Assembly (NCBI RefSeq): GCF_037137055.1
Contig: NZ_JBBBNY010000006.1
Location: forward strand, 62,001-126,000
Direction of reading: 5' to 3'
DNA from: Frateuria_A yonginensis
GTDB taxonomy: Bacteria > Pseudomonadota > Gammaproteobacteria > Xanthomonadales > Rhodanobacteraceae
DNA: 64,000 nt
Part shown: positions 8,085 to 15,801 of the stretch, in pieces
Numbering within the stretch: position 1 is the stretch's first letter
Layout of the letters: the number at the start of each line of letters is the position of its first letter
Program-made: the position numbers and the translations under genes
The notes under the pieces: generated by a model
Database searches by the model: none
Seen by the model: only the letters and a program-made list of their open reading frames with translations
What the model was told of the DNA's origin: nothing

Positions 8085-9437
8085 TCAGCTGCCGGCCGTG
8101 CCGAGTGCGCGTGGCTGCGCCGTATCCGTCAGGGTCGGCACCCGCTGCGCGCAGTGCGCGACGCAACGCTCGATCAGCCGGAAATCGTCGATGCCGTACC
8201 AGTACACCTTCCAGCGCGGCTGCTTGAGGCTGCCGTCGCACTCGGCGTCGTAGAAGGGGTTGACGTTGTTGCCGTGGCGCGAGCGCCAGAACAGCCGCGG
8301 GTTCTGCTCGCGCATGACCTGCCACACCGCGCGCCCCAGGCCTTCGCCCTGCGCCTCGTCGAGCACGGCGAACTTGTCGAGGTAGGCCAGGCCCTCCTCG
8401 TGGGCGAGGATCATCGCGGCGCGGTAGTTCTCGCTGACGTAGACCCGGTACGGCCGCGTGCGCTCGAAGTAGTCCGGAACCAGCGCACGGCCGAAGCTCG
8501 ACTCGATCAGCACGCGCAATCGCACCCGGTCCACGCCCTCCCACGAATCGAACACGAGCACCCTCTCGCCCCGGCGCACCAGCGTGCCCGAGCCCTTGTG
8601 GGTGAACAGCTCCTTGGCCAGCTCCGCCGGCCGCGTGATCGACACCGACGAGGTCAGCGGCAGGTCGGCCAGCAGGTCGGCGATCTGCTCGATCTTCAGC
8701 CGCATGCCGCCGTCGATCCACGGCTGCGCCATCAGGTGCTCGTACTCGGTGGAGAGGTTGATCGAGTCGATCACCTGCCCCTGTGCATCCAGCAGCCCGC
8801 CGGTGCCGGTGAGGAACACGATCTTGTAGGGCTGCAGCACGCGCACCAGCTCGTTGGCCGCGACGTCGGCGTTGATGTTGAGCAACTGGCCCTCGGCGGT
8901 CTCGCCGAGGCTGGCGATCACCGGAATGGCATTGGCGCGCAGCGCCGCCTCGATGGGCGCGAGGTCGATGCCGGTCACCTTGCCGACCATGCCGAGCGAA
9001 TCGCGATCCAGATAGTCGGACATGAACACGCCCGAGGCCACCGACACGGCACGCGTGTCCATCGCGTGCAGCGCGTCGACCAGGCGCAGGTTCTGCTGCT
9101 GGAACACGCGGCGCACCACGCCCATCGCCTGCGGCGTGGTGACACGCAGGCCGCCCACGGTCTGCTTGGCGATGCCGGCCACGGCGAGCTCCTGGTCCAG
9201 CTGCGGCCCGGCGCCGTGCAGCACGATCGGGGTGAGGCCCACCTGCTGCAGGAAGGTCAGCGACGAGGCCAGCGCCGGCAGGTCGTCGCGCAGCACCGCG
9301 CCGCCGACCTTGACCACGGCGAAGCGCTTGGCGTCCAGCTGCGAGAAGCGCTTGAGGTACTGCTGGATTTCCTTGGCGCTGCCCATGCTCTCGAGCAGGC
9401 GCACGATGGTCTTGCGCGTGTGCTTATGCGTTTCCAC
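8085..9437 (-). CDS. argB: Bifunctional N-acetylglutamate kinase / N-acetylglutamate synthase
   Basis: Catalyses the first two steps of arginine synthesis: acetylation of glutamate and phosphorylation of N-acetylglutamate. Residues 1 to about 290 form an amino-acid kinase fold (FAVVKVGGAVL, VLHGAGPQLD, LLNINADVAANELV), and about 300-430 a GNAT-type acetyltransferase domain of the DUF619/vertebrate NAGS kind (YLDKFAVLDEAQGEGLGRAV, FWRSRHGNNVNPFY). The 450-residue fusion is the xanthomonad NAGS/NAGK type, normally feedback-inhibited by arginine (family knowledge). Start is GTG (9435-9437), 14 bases inside the end of argE. The window has no separate argA. Confidence 0.94.
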   Translation of the reverse strand: METHKHTRKTIVRLLESMGSAKEIQQYLKRFSQLDAKRFAVVKVGGAVLRDDLPALASSLTFLQQVGLTPIVLHGAGPQLDQELAVAGIAKQTVGGLRVTTPQAMGVVRRVFQQQNLRLVDALHAMDTRAVSVASGVFMSDYLDRDSLGMVGKVTGIDLAPIEAALRANAIPVIASLGETAEGQLLNINADVAANELVRVLQPYKIVFLTGTGGLLDAQGQVIDSINLSTEYEHLMAQPWIDGGMRLKIEQIADLLADLPLTSSVSITRPAELAKELFTHKGSGTLVRRGERVLVFDSWEGVDRVRLRVLIESSFGRALVPDYFERTRPYRVYVSENYRAAMILAHEEGLAYLDKFAVLDEAQGEGLGRAVWQVMREQNPRLFWRSRHGNNVNPFYDAECDGSLKQPRWKVYWYGIDDFRLIERCVAHCAQRVPTLTDTAQPRALGTAGS

Positions 9438-10539
9438 GGCTCACGATCCGGTAGAGGTTGTCTGCGTACTGCCGCAACGGGTCCAGCGCGACCCATTCGT
9501 CGGCGCTGTGTGCCTGCGCGATGTCGCCCGGACCGTAGACGAGCGCCGTGTAGCCGGCGGCGGAGAACAGTGCAGCCTCGGTCCAGAAGTCGACCGCGTT
9601 GCCCACCGGGATCGCCAGCTCGTCGGCCAGGTCGCGCGCGGCCAGCCGCCGCGTCTCCGCCGTGGCCGTGTCGCCGGCCGGCAGCGAGGGGCCGCGGAAG
9701 GTCTCCTCGAAATGCACCGGAGGCACCTCGCCCAGGCTGCGGAAACGTACCAGCAGCTGGTCCGGGTCCATGGTCGGCAGCGGGCGGAAACCGAAGCGCA
9801 ACTCGGCCGCCGGGGCGATCACGTTCGCCTTGATGCCGCCCTCCACGCGTCCGATGTTGAAGCGCAGGCCGGTGAGCCCGCCGAAGCGCTCGTGCGCCTG
9901 CGCGGCGACGAAATCCAGCGCCGCCGCGCCCCAGCGCATGGCCTGGTGCAGCGCGCTGTCGCTCGGCTTCTGCTCGCCGGAGGCGTGCCCGGCGCGTCCG
10001 GCGAAGCGCATCAGCACCGACTGGATGCCACGGTGCGCCAGCACCGCCTCGCCGCGCGTGGGCTCGGCCACGACCACCGCCTCGTAGCCCTTGCCTGCCG
10101 CACGGGGGTGTGCGCCGAGGAAGCCCGCGACGCAGCGCGCATCGTTGGCCTCCTCATCGGTGGAGAACAGCAGCGCCAGCGGGCCGTCGGTGGCCTGCGC
10201 CACCGCCAGCAGTGCCGCCGCCGCGCCCTTGATGTCGCACGCGCCCAGGCCGATCGCGCGCTCGGCCGTGACCCGCAGCACGTGCGGGTCGGCGCTCCAC
10301 GCCGGCGAGTCCGGCACGGTGTCCAGGTGCACGTTGAACAGCAACCGCGGCTGCCCGCGCACCGCATGCAACGTGACGGCGCCCGCGCCGTAGTCGGTGA
10401 CCGTGACCTCGAAACCCGGCAGCTGCGCGCGCAGGTAGTCGAAGATCCCGCCGCTGCCGATGGCGCGCGGCGGATTGCGCGTGTCGAAGGCGACCAGCGC
10501 GCGCAGGTGCTCGAGTGTGGCGTCCAGCAGGCGACTCAT
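9424..10539 (-). CDS. argE: N-acetylcitrulline/acetylornithine deacetylase (ArgE type)
   Basis: An M20-family metallopeptidase-like deacetylase of 371 residues. Metal and catalytic motifs: LLFNVHLDTVPDS (HxDTVP), GACDIKGAAAALL (bridging Asp), LLFSTDEEAND (catalytic Glu pair) and the C-terminal AQAHSADEW His. Because the pathway partner here is the acetylornithine carbamoyltransferase, its natural substrate is most likely N-acetylcitrulline, giving citrulline for ArgG, as shown for the Xanthomonas homologue; substrate is therefore inferred from context. The ATG at 10537-10539 is the family start. The 142 bases before it contain a GC-rich intergenic repeat. Confidence 0.92.
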   Translation of the reverse strand: MSRLLDATLEHLRALVAFDTRNPPRAIGSGGIFDYLRAQLPGFEVTVTDYGAGAVTLHAVRGQPRLLFNVHLDTVPDSPAWSADPHVLRVTAERAIGLGACDIKGAAAALLAVAQATDGPLALLFSTDEEANDARCVAGFLGAHPRAAGKGYEAVVVAEPTRGEAVLAHRGIQSVLMRFAGRAGHASGEQKPSDSALHQAMRWGAAALDFVAAQAHERFGGLTGLRFNIGRVEGGIKANVIAPAAELRFGFRPLPTMDPDQLLVRFRSLGEVPPVHFEETFRGPSLPAGDTATAETRRLAARDLADELAIPVGNAVDFWTEAALFSAAGYTALVYGPGDIAQAHSADEWVALDPLRQYADNLYRIVSRGNA

Positions 10540-10560
10540 CGCACGCTCCAGCAAGACGAA

Positions 10561-10602
10561 GCCCCTCTCCCAGCGGCAGCGGGATTGGGGTGAGGGTCCG
10601 GG
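10561..10602. repeat. CCCTCTCCC/GGTGAGGG-type intergenic repeat
   Basis: A stretch reading CCCTCTCCCAGCGGC ... GGTGAGGGTCCG between argG and argE. Related short modules (CCCTCTCCCCGC, GGGAGAGGGGC, CCCTCACCC) recur at about 14034-14056 and 19790-19818, always intergenic, which marks a second small repeat family apart from the REP core. It lies inside the arginine operon, where a hairpin could affect differential mRNA stability; that role is inference. Confidence 0.5.
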
Positions 10603-10681
10603 CAGAGCGTCGCGTCCAGGCACGCCCGAATCCTCTTCACCGATGCCTCTCGCGGGGGGAGAAGGGCGACAAGCGCAGTGC

Positions 10682-11896
10682 TCATGCCTTCGCGCCCCGG
10701 TTCACTTCCGCCCACAGCGTCGAGCTCATGCCGAACAGCTTGATGAAGCCCTCGGCCTCTTCCACGCCCCAGTCGGCCGACTGCGCGTAGGTGGCGCCCT
10801 TGGCGTTGAGGATGTGCGTCGAGTCCAGCGCCACCGCGCCGACCGTGCCGCCGTGGGTCTGCAGCGTCACCTCGCCGTTGACGGTGGCCTGGCTGGACGC
10901 GAGGAAGGCTTCCAGGTCGGTCTTCAGCGGGTCGTGGAAGAAGCCCTCGTAGACCAGCTCCACCCACTTGCGCGCCACCTCCGGCTTGAAGCGGTTCTGC
11001 TGCTTGGACAGCACCGCCTCCTCCAGCGCGCGGTGCGCCGTCAGCAGCGCGGTGAGGCCCGGCGCCTCGAACACGATACGGCCCTTGAGGCCAATGGTGG
11101 TGTCGCCGGTGTACAGGCCGCGGCCCACGCCGTAGCGCGCGAACAGCGCGTTGAGCTTCGCCAGCAACCGGTGCCCCGGCAGGCGCTCGCCGTCGAGGCT
11201 CACCGCCTCGCCGCGCTCGAAGCCGAGCTTCACGGTCAGCAGTCCGGCCGGCCACTCGGCGCGCGGCTTGCACCAGCCGCGCGCGCCCTCGCCTGGTGCC
11301 TGCCACTTGTCGATCTCGCCGCCGGACAAGGTCACGCCGAGCAGGTTCTCGTTGATGGTGTAGGCCTGCTGCTTGGCGCGCACGCCGAAGCCCCGTTCCT
11401 CCAGGTACTTCTGCTCGTAGGCGCGGGTCTGCGTGTGCTGCTTCTGGATCTCGCGGATCGGCGCCACGATGCGGTAGTCGCCCAGCGCCTTGACCGCCAG
11501 ATCGAAGCGCACCTGGTCGTTGCCCATGCCGGTGCAGCCGTGCGCAATGGCGTTGGTGCGCAGTTCCGCGCAGCGCGCGAGCGCGGCTTCCACGATCAGG
11601 TAGCGGTCGGAAACCAGCAGCGGATACTGCCCCTGGTAGCCCTCGCCCGCCCAAACGAACGGCTTGACGAAACCGTCCCAGATCGCCGGGCCGCCGTCGA
11701 CGGTGCGATGGCTGGCCACGCCCAGCTCGCGGGCGCGATTTTCGATGAAGGCGCGTTCCTCCGCGTCCACGCCGCCGGTGTCGGCGAACACGGTATGCAC
11801 GTTCCAGCCCTGTTCCTTGAGGTAGGGCACGCAGAAGCTGGTGTCGAGGCCGCCGGAGAAGGCGAGGACGATGTCGCGGGAAGCGTTGGCGCTCAT
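10682..11896 (-). CDS. argG: Argininosuccinate synthase
   Basis: Condenses citrulline and aspartate with ATP to argininosuccinate. 404 residues. Seen: PP-loop VLAFSGGLDTSFCVPYL, HGCTGMGNDQVRF (aspartate/citrulline site) and YTINENLLGVTL. The ATG at 11894-11896 gives the family N-terminus; an upstream in-frame ATG would add eight unconserved residues. It lies 42 bases after argF' and 142 bases before argE. Citrulline is delivered by the deacetylase downstream, so the order in the operon is not the order of the pathway. Confidence 0.96.
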   Translation of the reverse strand: MSANASRDIVLAFSGGLDTSFCVPYLKEQGWNVHTVFADTGGVDAEERAFIENRARELGVASHRTVDGGPAIWDGFVKPFVWAGEGYQGQYPLLVSDRYLIVEAALARCAELRTNAIAHGCTGMGNDQVRFDLAVKALGDYRIVAPIREIQKQHTQTRAYEQKYLEERGFGVRAKQQAYTINENLLGVTLSGGEIDKWQAPGEGARGWCKPRAEWPAGLLTVKLGFERGEAVSLDGERLPGHRLLAKLNALFARYGVGRGLYTGDTTIGLKGRIVFEAPGLTALLTAHRALEEAVLSKQQNRFKPEVARKWVELVYEGFFHDPLKTDLEAFLASSQATVNGEVTLQTHGGTVGAVALDSTHILNAKGATYAQSADWGVEEAEGFIKLFGMSSTLWAEVNRGAKA

Positions 11897-11938
11897 GGTC
11901 GTTCCGAGGTGAGGGGTCACGGGGTGGGGGCGGCAGGC

Positions 11939-12949
11939 TCAGGCCGGCTGCGCGAGCAGCGAGGCCATCACCGCCTTCTGCACGTGCAGGCGGTTCTCGG
12001 CCTCGTCGATGGCGATGCAGTAGGGCGCGTCCATCACGGCATCGGTGGCCTTGACGTTGCGGCGCAACGGCAGGCAATGGCTGAACAGGCCGTGGTCGGT
12101 GAGCGCCATCTTGGCTTCGTCCACGATGAAGTGCCGGTGCGCGTCGCGGACCGGCTTCTCCTGCTCCCAGCGGCCGAAGTACGGCAGCGCACCCCAGCTC
12201 TTGGCGTAGACCACGTGGGCGCCGCGGTAGGCTTCCTCGATGTCGTGGCTGACCTTGAGCGAGCCGCCGTTCCGCGCGGCGTTCTGCCGACCGGCCTCCA
12301 TGTAGCGCTCGTCCAGCACGTAGTCGGGCGTGGGGCACAGCAGGGTCACGTCCATGCCCAGCTTGGTGGCGATCAGCAGTGCCGAATTGGCCACCGCCGT
12401 GTTGAGCGGCTTGGGGTGGTAGGTCCAGGTGAGCACGTACTTCCTGTTCTGCAGGTCGCCCAGGTGCTCCTTCAGCGCCAGCGCGTGGGCCAGCTCCTGG
12501 CAGGGATGGGTGATGGTCTCCATGTTGATCACCGGCACGGTGGCGTAGCGGGCGAAGGCCTTGATCACGCGGTCCTCGCGATCCACCGACCAGTCCTGGA
12601 ACTTGGGAAACGCACGTACGGCGATCAGGTCGACGTAGCGGCTGAGCACGCGCGCCACCTCGGCGATGTGCTCCTCGGCCTCGCCTTCCATCACCGTGCC
12701 GGCCTCGAACTCGATCGGCCAGGCGTCCTTGCCGGGGGAGAGCACGATGGCGTGGCCGCCCAGCTGGAACGCGCCGAGCTCGAAGCTGGTCCGCGTACGC
12801 ATGGACGGGTTGAAGAACAGCAGCGCGACGGATTTGCCGGCCAGCTGCTGGCCGCGCGGCGAACGCTTGAACGCGGCCGCCTGCTCCAGCAGCGTGTCGA
12901 TCTCGGCGCGGCTGTAGTCCTGGGTGGTGAGGAAATGTCGAAGGGCCAT
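11939..12949 (-). CDS. argF': N-acetylornithine carbamoyltransferase (AOTCase)
   Basis: Transfers a carbamoyl group to N-acetylornithine, giving N-acetylcitrulline; it replaces ornithine carbamoyltransferase. 336 residues and nearly collinear with the Xanthomonas enzyme. Seen: carbamoyl-phosphate loop NPSMRTRTSFELGAFQL (SMRTR, not the STRTR of ordinary OTCases), VINMETITHPCQELAHALAL, VLTWTYHPKPLNTAVANS and FSHCLPLRRNVKATDAVMD. Residue 92 is Glu (in EGEAEEHIAEV), the residue known to favour acetylornithine over succinylornithine, where Pro is found. First structural gene of the operon, 46 bases downstream of the attenuator-like terminator. Confidence 0.95.
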   Translation of the reverse strand: MALRHFLTTQDYSRAEIDTLLEQAAAFKRSPRGQQLAGKSVALLFFNPSMRTRTSFELGAFQLGGHAIVLSPGKDAWPIEFEAGTVMEGEAEEHIAEVARVLSRYVDLIAVRAFPKFQDWSVDREDRVIKAFARYATVPVINMETITHPCQELAHALALKEHLGDLQNRKYVLTWTYHPKPLNTAVANSALLIATKLGMDVTLLCPTPDYVLDERYMEAGRQNAARNGGSLKVSHDIEEAYRGAHVVYAKSWGALPYFGRWEQEKPVRDAHRHFIVDEAKMALTDHGLFSHCLPLRRNVKATDAVMDAPYCIAIDEAENRLHVQKAVMASLLAQPA

Positions 12950-12995
12950 GCTCGGGCTCGCGTGAAGTGGTGGGCTTCGGCGGCGCGGCGGGTCC

Positions 12996-13027
12996 AAAAA
13001 CAGAAAACCCGGCGCGCGGGCCGGGTT
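12996..13027 (-). terminator. Rho-independent terminator in the arginine operon leader (putative attenuator)
   Basis: On the minus strand an 8-bp perfect stem AACCCGGC/GCCGGGTT with loop CCGCGC (13006-13027) is followed by TTCTGTTTTT. It stands between a short Arg-rich reading frame and argF', so it must be passed for the operon to be expressed. Its 5' arm (ACCCGGCC, 13019-13026) is the exact complement of GGCCGGGT at 13067-13074, which spans the last codons and stop of the leader frame. The two pairings exclude each other, as in an amino-acid attenuator. Confidence 0.8.
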
Positions 13028-13064
13028 CGTTCGTCGTTGCGCCTGGAGCGCGTGCAGCGACAGC

Positions 13065-13169
13065 CTACCCGGCCGGATGTCGGTCCAGCGGTCGGCGCGC
13101 ACGCGAGGTCATGCCAGCGGCCATGCGGGCGCTGGTGAGCACGGTGGCGGTGTAGACGGCTGCGGACAT
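13065..13169 (-). CDS. Putative arginine leader peptide (34 residues)
   Basis: A short frame ATG (13167-13169) to TAG (13065-13067) between the predicted promoter and the leader terminator of the arginine operon. Arg occupies positions 15, 23, 25, 26 and 30; the run near the end reads SRARRPLDRHPAG, with codons CGT, CGC, CGA and CGA in the last twelve positions. A weak GGAA lies about six bases upstream of the ATG. Its last codons hold the GGCCGGGT segment that can sequester the terminator's 5' arm. A ribosome stalling at the Arg codons would leave that segment free (antitermination); one reaching the stop would cover it. I do not recognise it as a described leader peptide; translation is not proven. 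Confidence 0.6.
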   Translation of the reverse strand: MSAAVYTATVLTSARMAAGMTSRARRPLDRHPAG

Positions 13170-13193
13170 GGGGGTTCCGGGTAGGGAGCCGGC

Positions 13194-13222
13194 ATCATGC
13201 CGGCATTCCTGCGGCGATGCAA
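13194..13222 (-). promoter_or_regulatory. Candidate sigma70 promoter of the arginine operon
   Basis: Minus-strand TTGCAT (13217-13222) and CATGAT (13194-13199) with a 17-base spacer. Transcription would begin about 20 bases before the leader peptide ATG. Each hexamer matches consensus only 3-4 of 6, so this is a weak call supported mainly by position: just after the terminator of the upstream gene and just before the leader frame. Confidence 0.4.
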
Positions 13223-13258
13223 CAACTATTTGTGGACGTCCATACGCGGCGGACGGCC

Positions 13259-13289
13259 AAACGGAAACCGCCGCCCGGAGGCGGCGGTT
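13259..13289 (-). terminator. Rho-independent terminator after the glycine-zipper gene
   Basis: Minus-strand stem AACCGCCGCC/GGCGGCGGTT with loop TCCG (13266-13289), then TTTCCGTTT, ten bases after the TGA of the gene ending at 13299. It separates that gene from the arginine operon promoter. Confidence 0.85.
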
Positions 13290-13298
13290 GCTCTGCGG

Positions 13299-13832
13299 TC
13301 ACTCGGCCGGGGCCACGCTCACGCGCACCCGCAGGCGCTCGCCGGGATCGTAGTTCAGGCGCGAGACGTAGACCTCGCCGTGGTAGCGGTACTCCACGTC
13401 GTACCCCATCAGGCGACGCTGCTCGCTGACCGAGCTGACTTCGCGGCAGCGGGTCACCGTGTCGTCGTAGTCGCGCTGCCCGCGGCTGGCCACGCCGTGG
13501 CCGACCGCACCGCCCGCGACCGCACCGGCCACGGTGGCGGCCTTGCGGCCATCGCCCTTGCCCACGGTGTTGCCGAGCACCCCGCCGATCACCGCGCCCA
13601 GCACGGTACCGGCCGTGGTGTTGCCGCCCTCGCGGCGCACCACCGGCTCGTCGTAGCACTCCTGCCGCGGCATCTCGGTGCGCGCGACCCCGTAGACCGG
13701 ATCGACCCGCAGCACGTCGGCCCAGCCGTAGTGGGTGTTGGCATCGTCGCCGTCGGCATAGCGCCCATCCTGCGCGTGCACGGCGCCGGCGGCGAGGGCC
13801 AGCACCAGGGCGGGGAGAAACATCTTGTTCAT
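13299..13832 (-). CDS. Exported glycine-zipper 2TM domain protein
   Basis: 177 residues with a signal peptide (residues 1-20, MNKMF then an Ala/Leu core ending AVHA). The mid-region GTVLGAVIGGVLGNTVGKG and VAGAVAGGAVGHGV is the glycine-zipper '17 kDa antigen' domain (PF05433-like), which sits in or on the outer membrane in related proteins. The C-terminal part (RCREVSSVSEQRRLMGYDVEY ... RLRVRVSVAP) is the conserved soluble tail. There is no lipobox Cys. The start at 13832 has an ideal GGAGG five bases upstream. Role unknown; envelope maintenance is the family guess. Confidence 0.85.
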   Translation of the reverse strand: MNKMFLPALVLALAAGAVHAQDGRYADGDDANTHYGWADVLRVDPVYGVARTEMPRQECYDEPVVRREGGNTTAGTVLGAVIGGVLGNTVGKGDGRKAATVAGAVAGGAVGHGVASRGQRDYDDTVTRCREVSSVSEQRRLMGYDVEYRYHGEVYVSRLNYDPGERLRVRVSVAPAE

Positions 13833-13967
13833 GGGACCTCCAGCATGGTCCGAAACGCGCTTCTGCGCGGTTGCCATTGCAACAAATTCACGCTGAATCA
13901 ACGCTTAGAGGATCGACGGGAGAGCGCCGGCGCGCTTGCCTGGCATGCCCCCATGCGACGGTTCGTG

Positions 13968-14220
13968 GCTCGGCTCGCCTGCGGCGGGCTTGCACTATCG
14001 CCTCCCCACGACGTACCGCGAGCCGTTGGCGCCCTCTCCCCGCTGGGAGAGGGGCGGGATGCTGGTGGTCTTTGCGCTTCGCTGGGGGCTTGCTTGGCGC
14101 ATGTCGTTCTCCTGTGGCGCTTGCGCGAGCGGTCGCGGAAAGGCACAGAAGAACGACACGCCCCATCAAGCGCCCTAGCGGAGCGAAAAGAGCAAGAGCA
14201 TTGCGAGCAAGCTCGCTCCT
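13968..14220. repeat. Mosaic intergenic repeat ending in a REP core (copy A)
   Basis: The 538-base gap before cysS holds no gene but a chain of small modules: GGCTCGCCTGCGGCGGGCTTG (13974-), CCCTCTCCCCGCTGGGAGAGGGG (14034-14056), an inverted pair GTCGTTCTCCTGTGG/CACAGAAGAACGAC (14103-14117/14144-14157) and a REP core GCGAGCAAGCTCGCTCCT (14203-14220). The same modules recur at 19.5-19.9 kb in a different order and partly reversed. A further CGCAAGCGGGAGAAG fragment follows near 14262. Confidence 0.7.
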
Positions 14221-14331
14221 GCCGGCCAGGCGGCGGCGAGCCTCATCCCACCTCGCGCCCCCGCAAGCGGGAGAAGACCCAGGCGTTCCACGCCACCTCC
14301 CCACCAGGGCCGGAAGCAAACCGACCCGGGC

Positions 14332-14340
14332 TGCTAAGAT
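14332..14340 (+). promoter_or_regulatory. Extended -10 promoter element of cysS
   Basis: TGCTAAGAT fits the extended -10 form TGnTATAAT. No convincing -35 lies 17 bases upstream, as expected for extended -10 promoters. The start site would fall about 24 bases before the cysS ATG. Confidence 0.5.
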
Positions 14341-14370
14341 GCGCGGCTTGGCCGCGCCACCGACACGCCG

Positions 14371-15735
14371 ATGCCGATCTCGCTCTACAACAGCCTCACC
14401 CGACGCACCGAAACCTTCGAACCACTCGATCCCGAGCGGGTCACCATGTACCTGTGCGGGCCGACCGTCTACAACTACGTGCACATCGGCAACGCGCGCG
14501 GTCCGGTGGTGTTCGACGTGCTGGTGCGGTTGCTGCGGCGGCACTACCCGCGCGTGGTCTATGCCCGCAACATCACCGACGTGGACGACAAGATCAACGC
14601 CGCCGCGCTGGAACAGGGCGTGCCCATCGGCACCGTCACCTCGCGCTTCACCGCGGCCTACCGCGAGGACATGGCGGCGCTGGGCATCGCGCCGCCCGAC
14701 GTGGAGCCGCACGCCACCGCGCACATCGGCGAGATCGTCGCCATGATCGAGGCCCTGATCGCGAGCGGTCACGCCTACGCGGCCGAGGGACACGTGCTGT
14801 TCGACGTGGGCACCTACCCCGCCTACGGGCAGCTCTCCGGCCGCGATACCGACGAGCTGATCGCTGGCGCCCGGGTGGAAGTGGCGCCCTACAAGAAGAA
14901 TCCGACCGATTTCGTGCTGTGGAAGCCGTCCACGCCGGAGCTGCCCGGCTGGGACAGCCCCTGGGGCCGCGGCCGGCCGGGCTGGCACATCGAGTGCTCG
15001 GCGATGAGCGCGGCGCACCTGGGCGCCACGATCGACATCCATGCCGGCGGCGTCGACCTCACCTTCCCCCACCACGAGAACGAGATCGCGCAGTCTACCT
15101 GCGCGCACGGCGGACAGGTCTTCGCACGCTGGTGGTTGCACAACGGCATGCTCACCTTCGACGGGCGCAAGATGTCCAAGTCGCTGGGCAACGTGCTGCT
15201 CGTGCACGAGCTGCTCAAGCGTCATCCGCCGGAGGCGCTGCGCCTGCTGCTGCTGCGCGGCCATTACCGGCAGCCACTGGACTGGTCCGATGCCGCGCTG
15301 GCCCAGGCGGTGAGCACGCTGGACGGCTGGTACCGCGTGCTGCGCGACCTGGCGCACGTGCCGGTCGAAGGCGAGCTGCCGGTGCCCGCGCGGGTCGAGG
15401 CTGCGCTGTGCGACGACCTCAACACGCCGCAGGCGCTGGCGGAGCTGGCCCTGCTCGCCGACGGCGCGCGCCAGTCGGGCAGCGCCGAAGCGAAAGCGGC
15501 CCTGCTCGGCGGCGGCGCCCTGCTCGGCCTGCTGCAGCAGGATCCGGAGGCGTGGTTCCGTGGCGGCGACGCGGTCGACGAAGCCCGCATCGAGGCCCTG
15601 CTGGAAGAACGCCGTGCGGCCCGTGCCGCCCGCGACTTCGCCCGCGCCGACGCCATCCGCGCCGAACTGGCGGCGATGGGCGTGACGATAGAGGACGGCC
15701 CGCAGGGCACGCGCTGGAGCATGCAGAAGGCCTGA
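14371..15735 (+). CDS. cysS: Cysteine-tRNA ligase
   Basis: Charges tRNA(Cys). A 454-residue class I synthetase. Seen: MYLCGPTVYNYVHIGNARG with zinc ligand Cys29 and the HIGH-type H38-I-G-N41; FPHHENEIAQS with further zinc ligands; and KMSKS at residues 267-271 (GRKMSKSLGNVL). The C-terminal half has the DALR-like helical domain with LNTPQALAELALLA. Length is normal. An extended -10 element stands about 30 bases upstream. The gene is followed 66 bases later by sufE. Confidence 0.97.
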   Translation: MPISLYNSLTRRTETFEPLDPERVTMYLCGPTVYNYVHIGNARGPVVFDVLVRLLRRHYPRVVYARNITDVDDKINAAALEQGVPIGTVTSRFTAAYREDMAALGIAPPDVEPHATAHIGEIVAMIEALIASGHAYAAEGHVLFDVGTYPAYGQLSGRDTDELIAGARVEVAPYKKNPTDFVLWKPSTPELPGWDSPWGRGRPGWHIECSAMSAAHLGATIDIHAGGVDLTFPHHENEIAQSTCAHGGQVFARWWLHNGMLTFDGRKMSKSLGNVLLVHELLKRHPPEALRLLLLRGHYRQPLDWSDAALAQAVSTLDGWYRVLRDLAHVPVEGELPVPARVEAALCDDLNTPQALAELALLADGARQSGSAEAKAALLGGGALLGLLQQDPEAWFRGGDAVDEARIEALLEERRAARAARDFARADAIRAELAAMGVTIEDGPQGTRWSMQKA

Positions 15736-15789
15736 GCAGGAGCGCGCCGGCCTTCACGGCGTTTCTTCGTGGCGTGACCGCGACTGCGC

Positions 15790-15795
15790 GATAAT
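15790..15795 (+). promoter_or_regulatory. Candidate -10 of sufE, possibly giving a leaderless mRNA
   Basis: GATAAT lies seven bases before the ATG at 15802, so transcription from it would start at or next to the initiation codon. There is no Shine-Dalgarno upstream of the ATG. The -35 region is poor. Confidence 0.35.
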
Positions 15796-15801
15796 GCGCG
15801 C

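Noticed and set aside
11939..12949. Annotation as ordinary ornithine carbamoyltransferase
   Set aside because: The SMRTR loop, Glu92 and collinearity with the Xanthomonas enzyme fit acetylornithine carbamoyltransferase.
12950..13102. An N-terminal extension of argF' (51 extra codons in frame)
   Set aside because: It would run through the leader terminator, is Arg/Pro-rich without conservation, and the ATG at 12949 gives the standard N-terminus.
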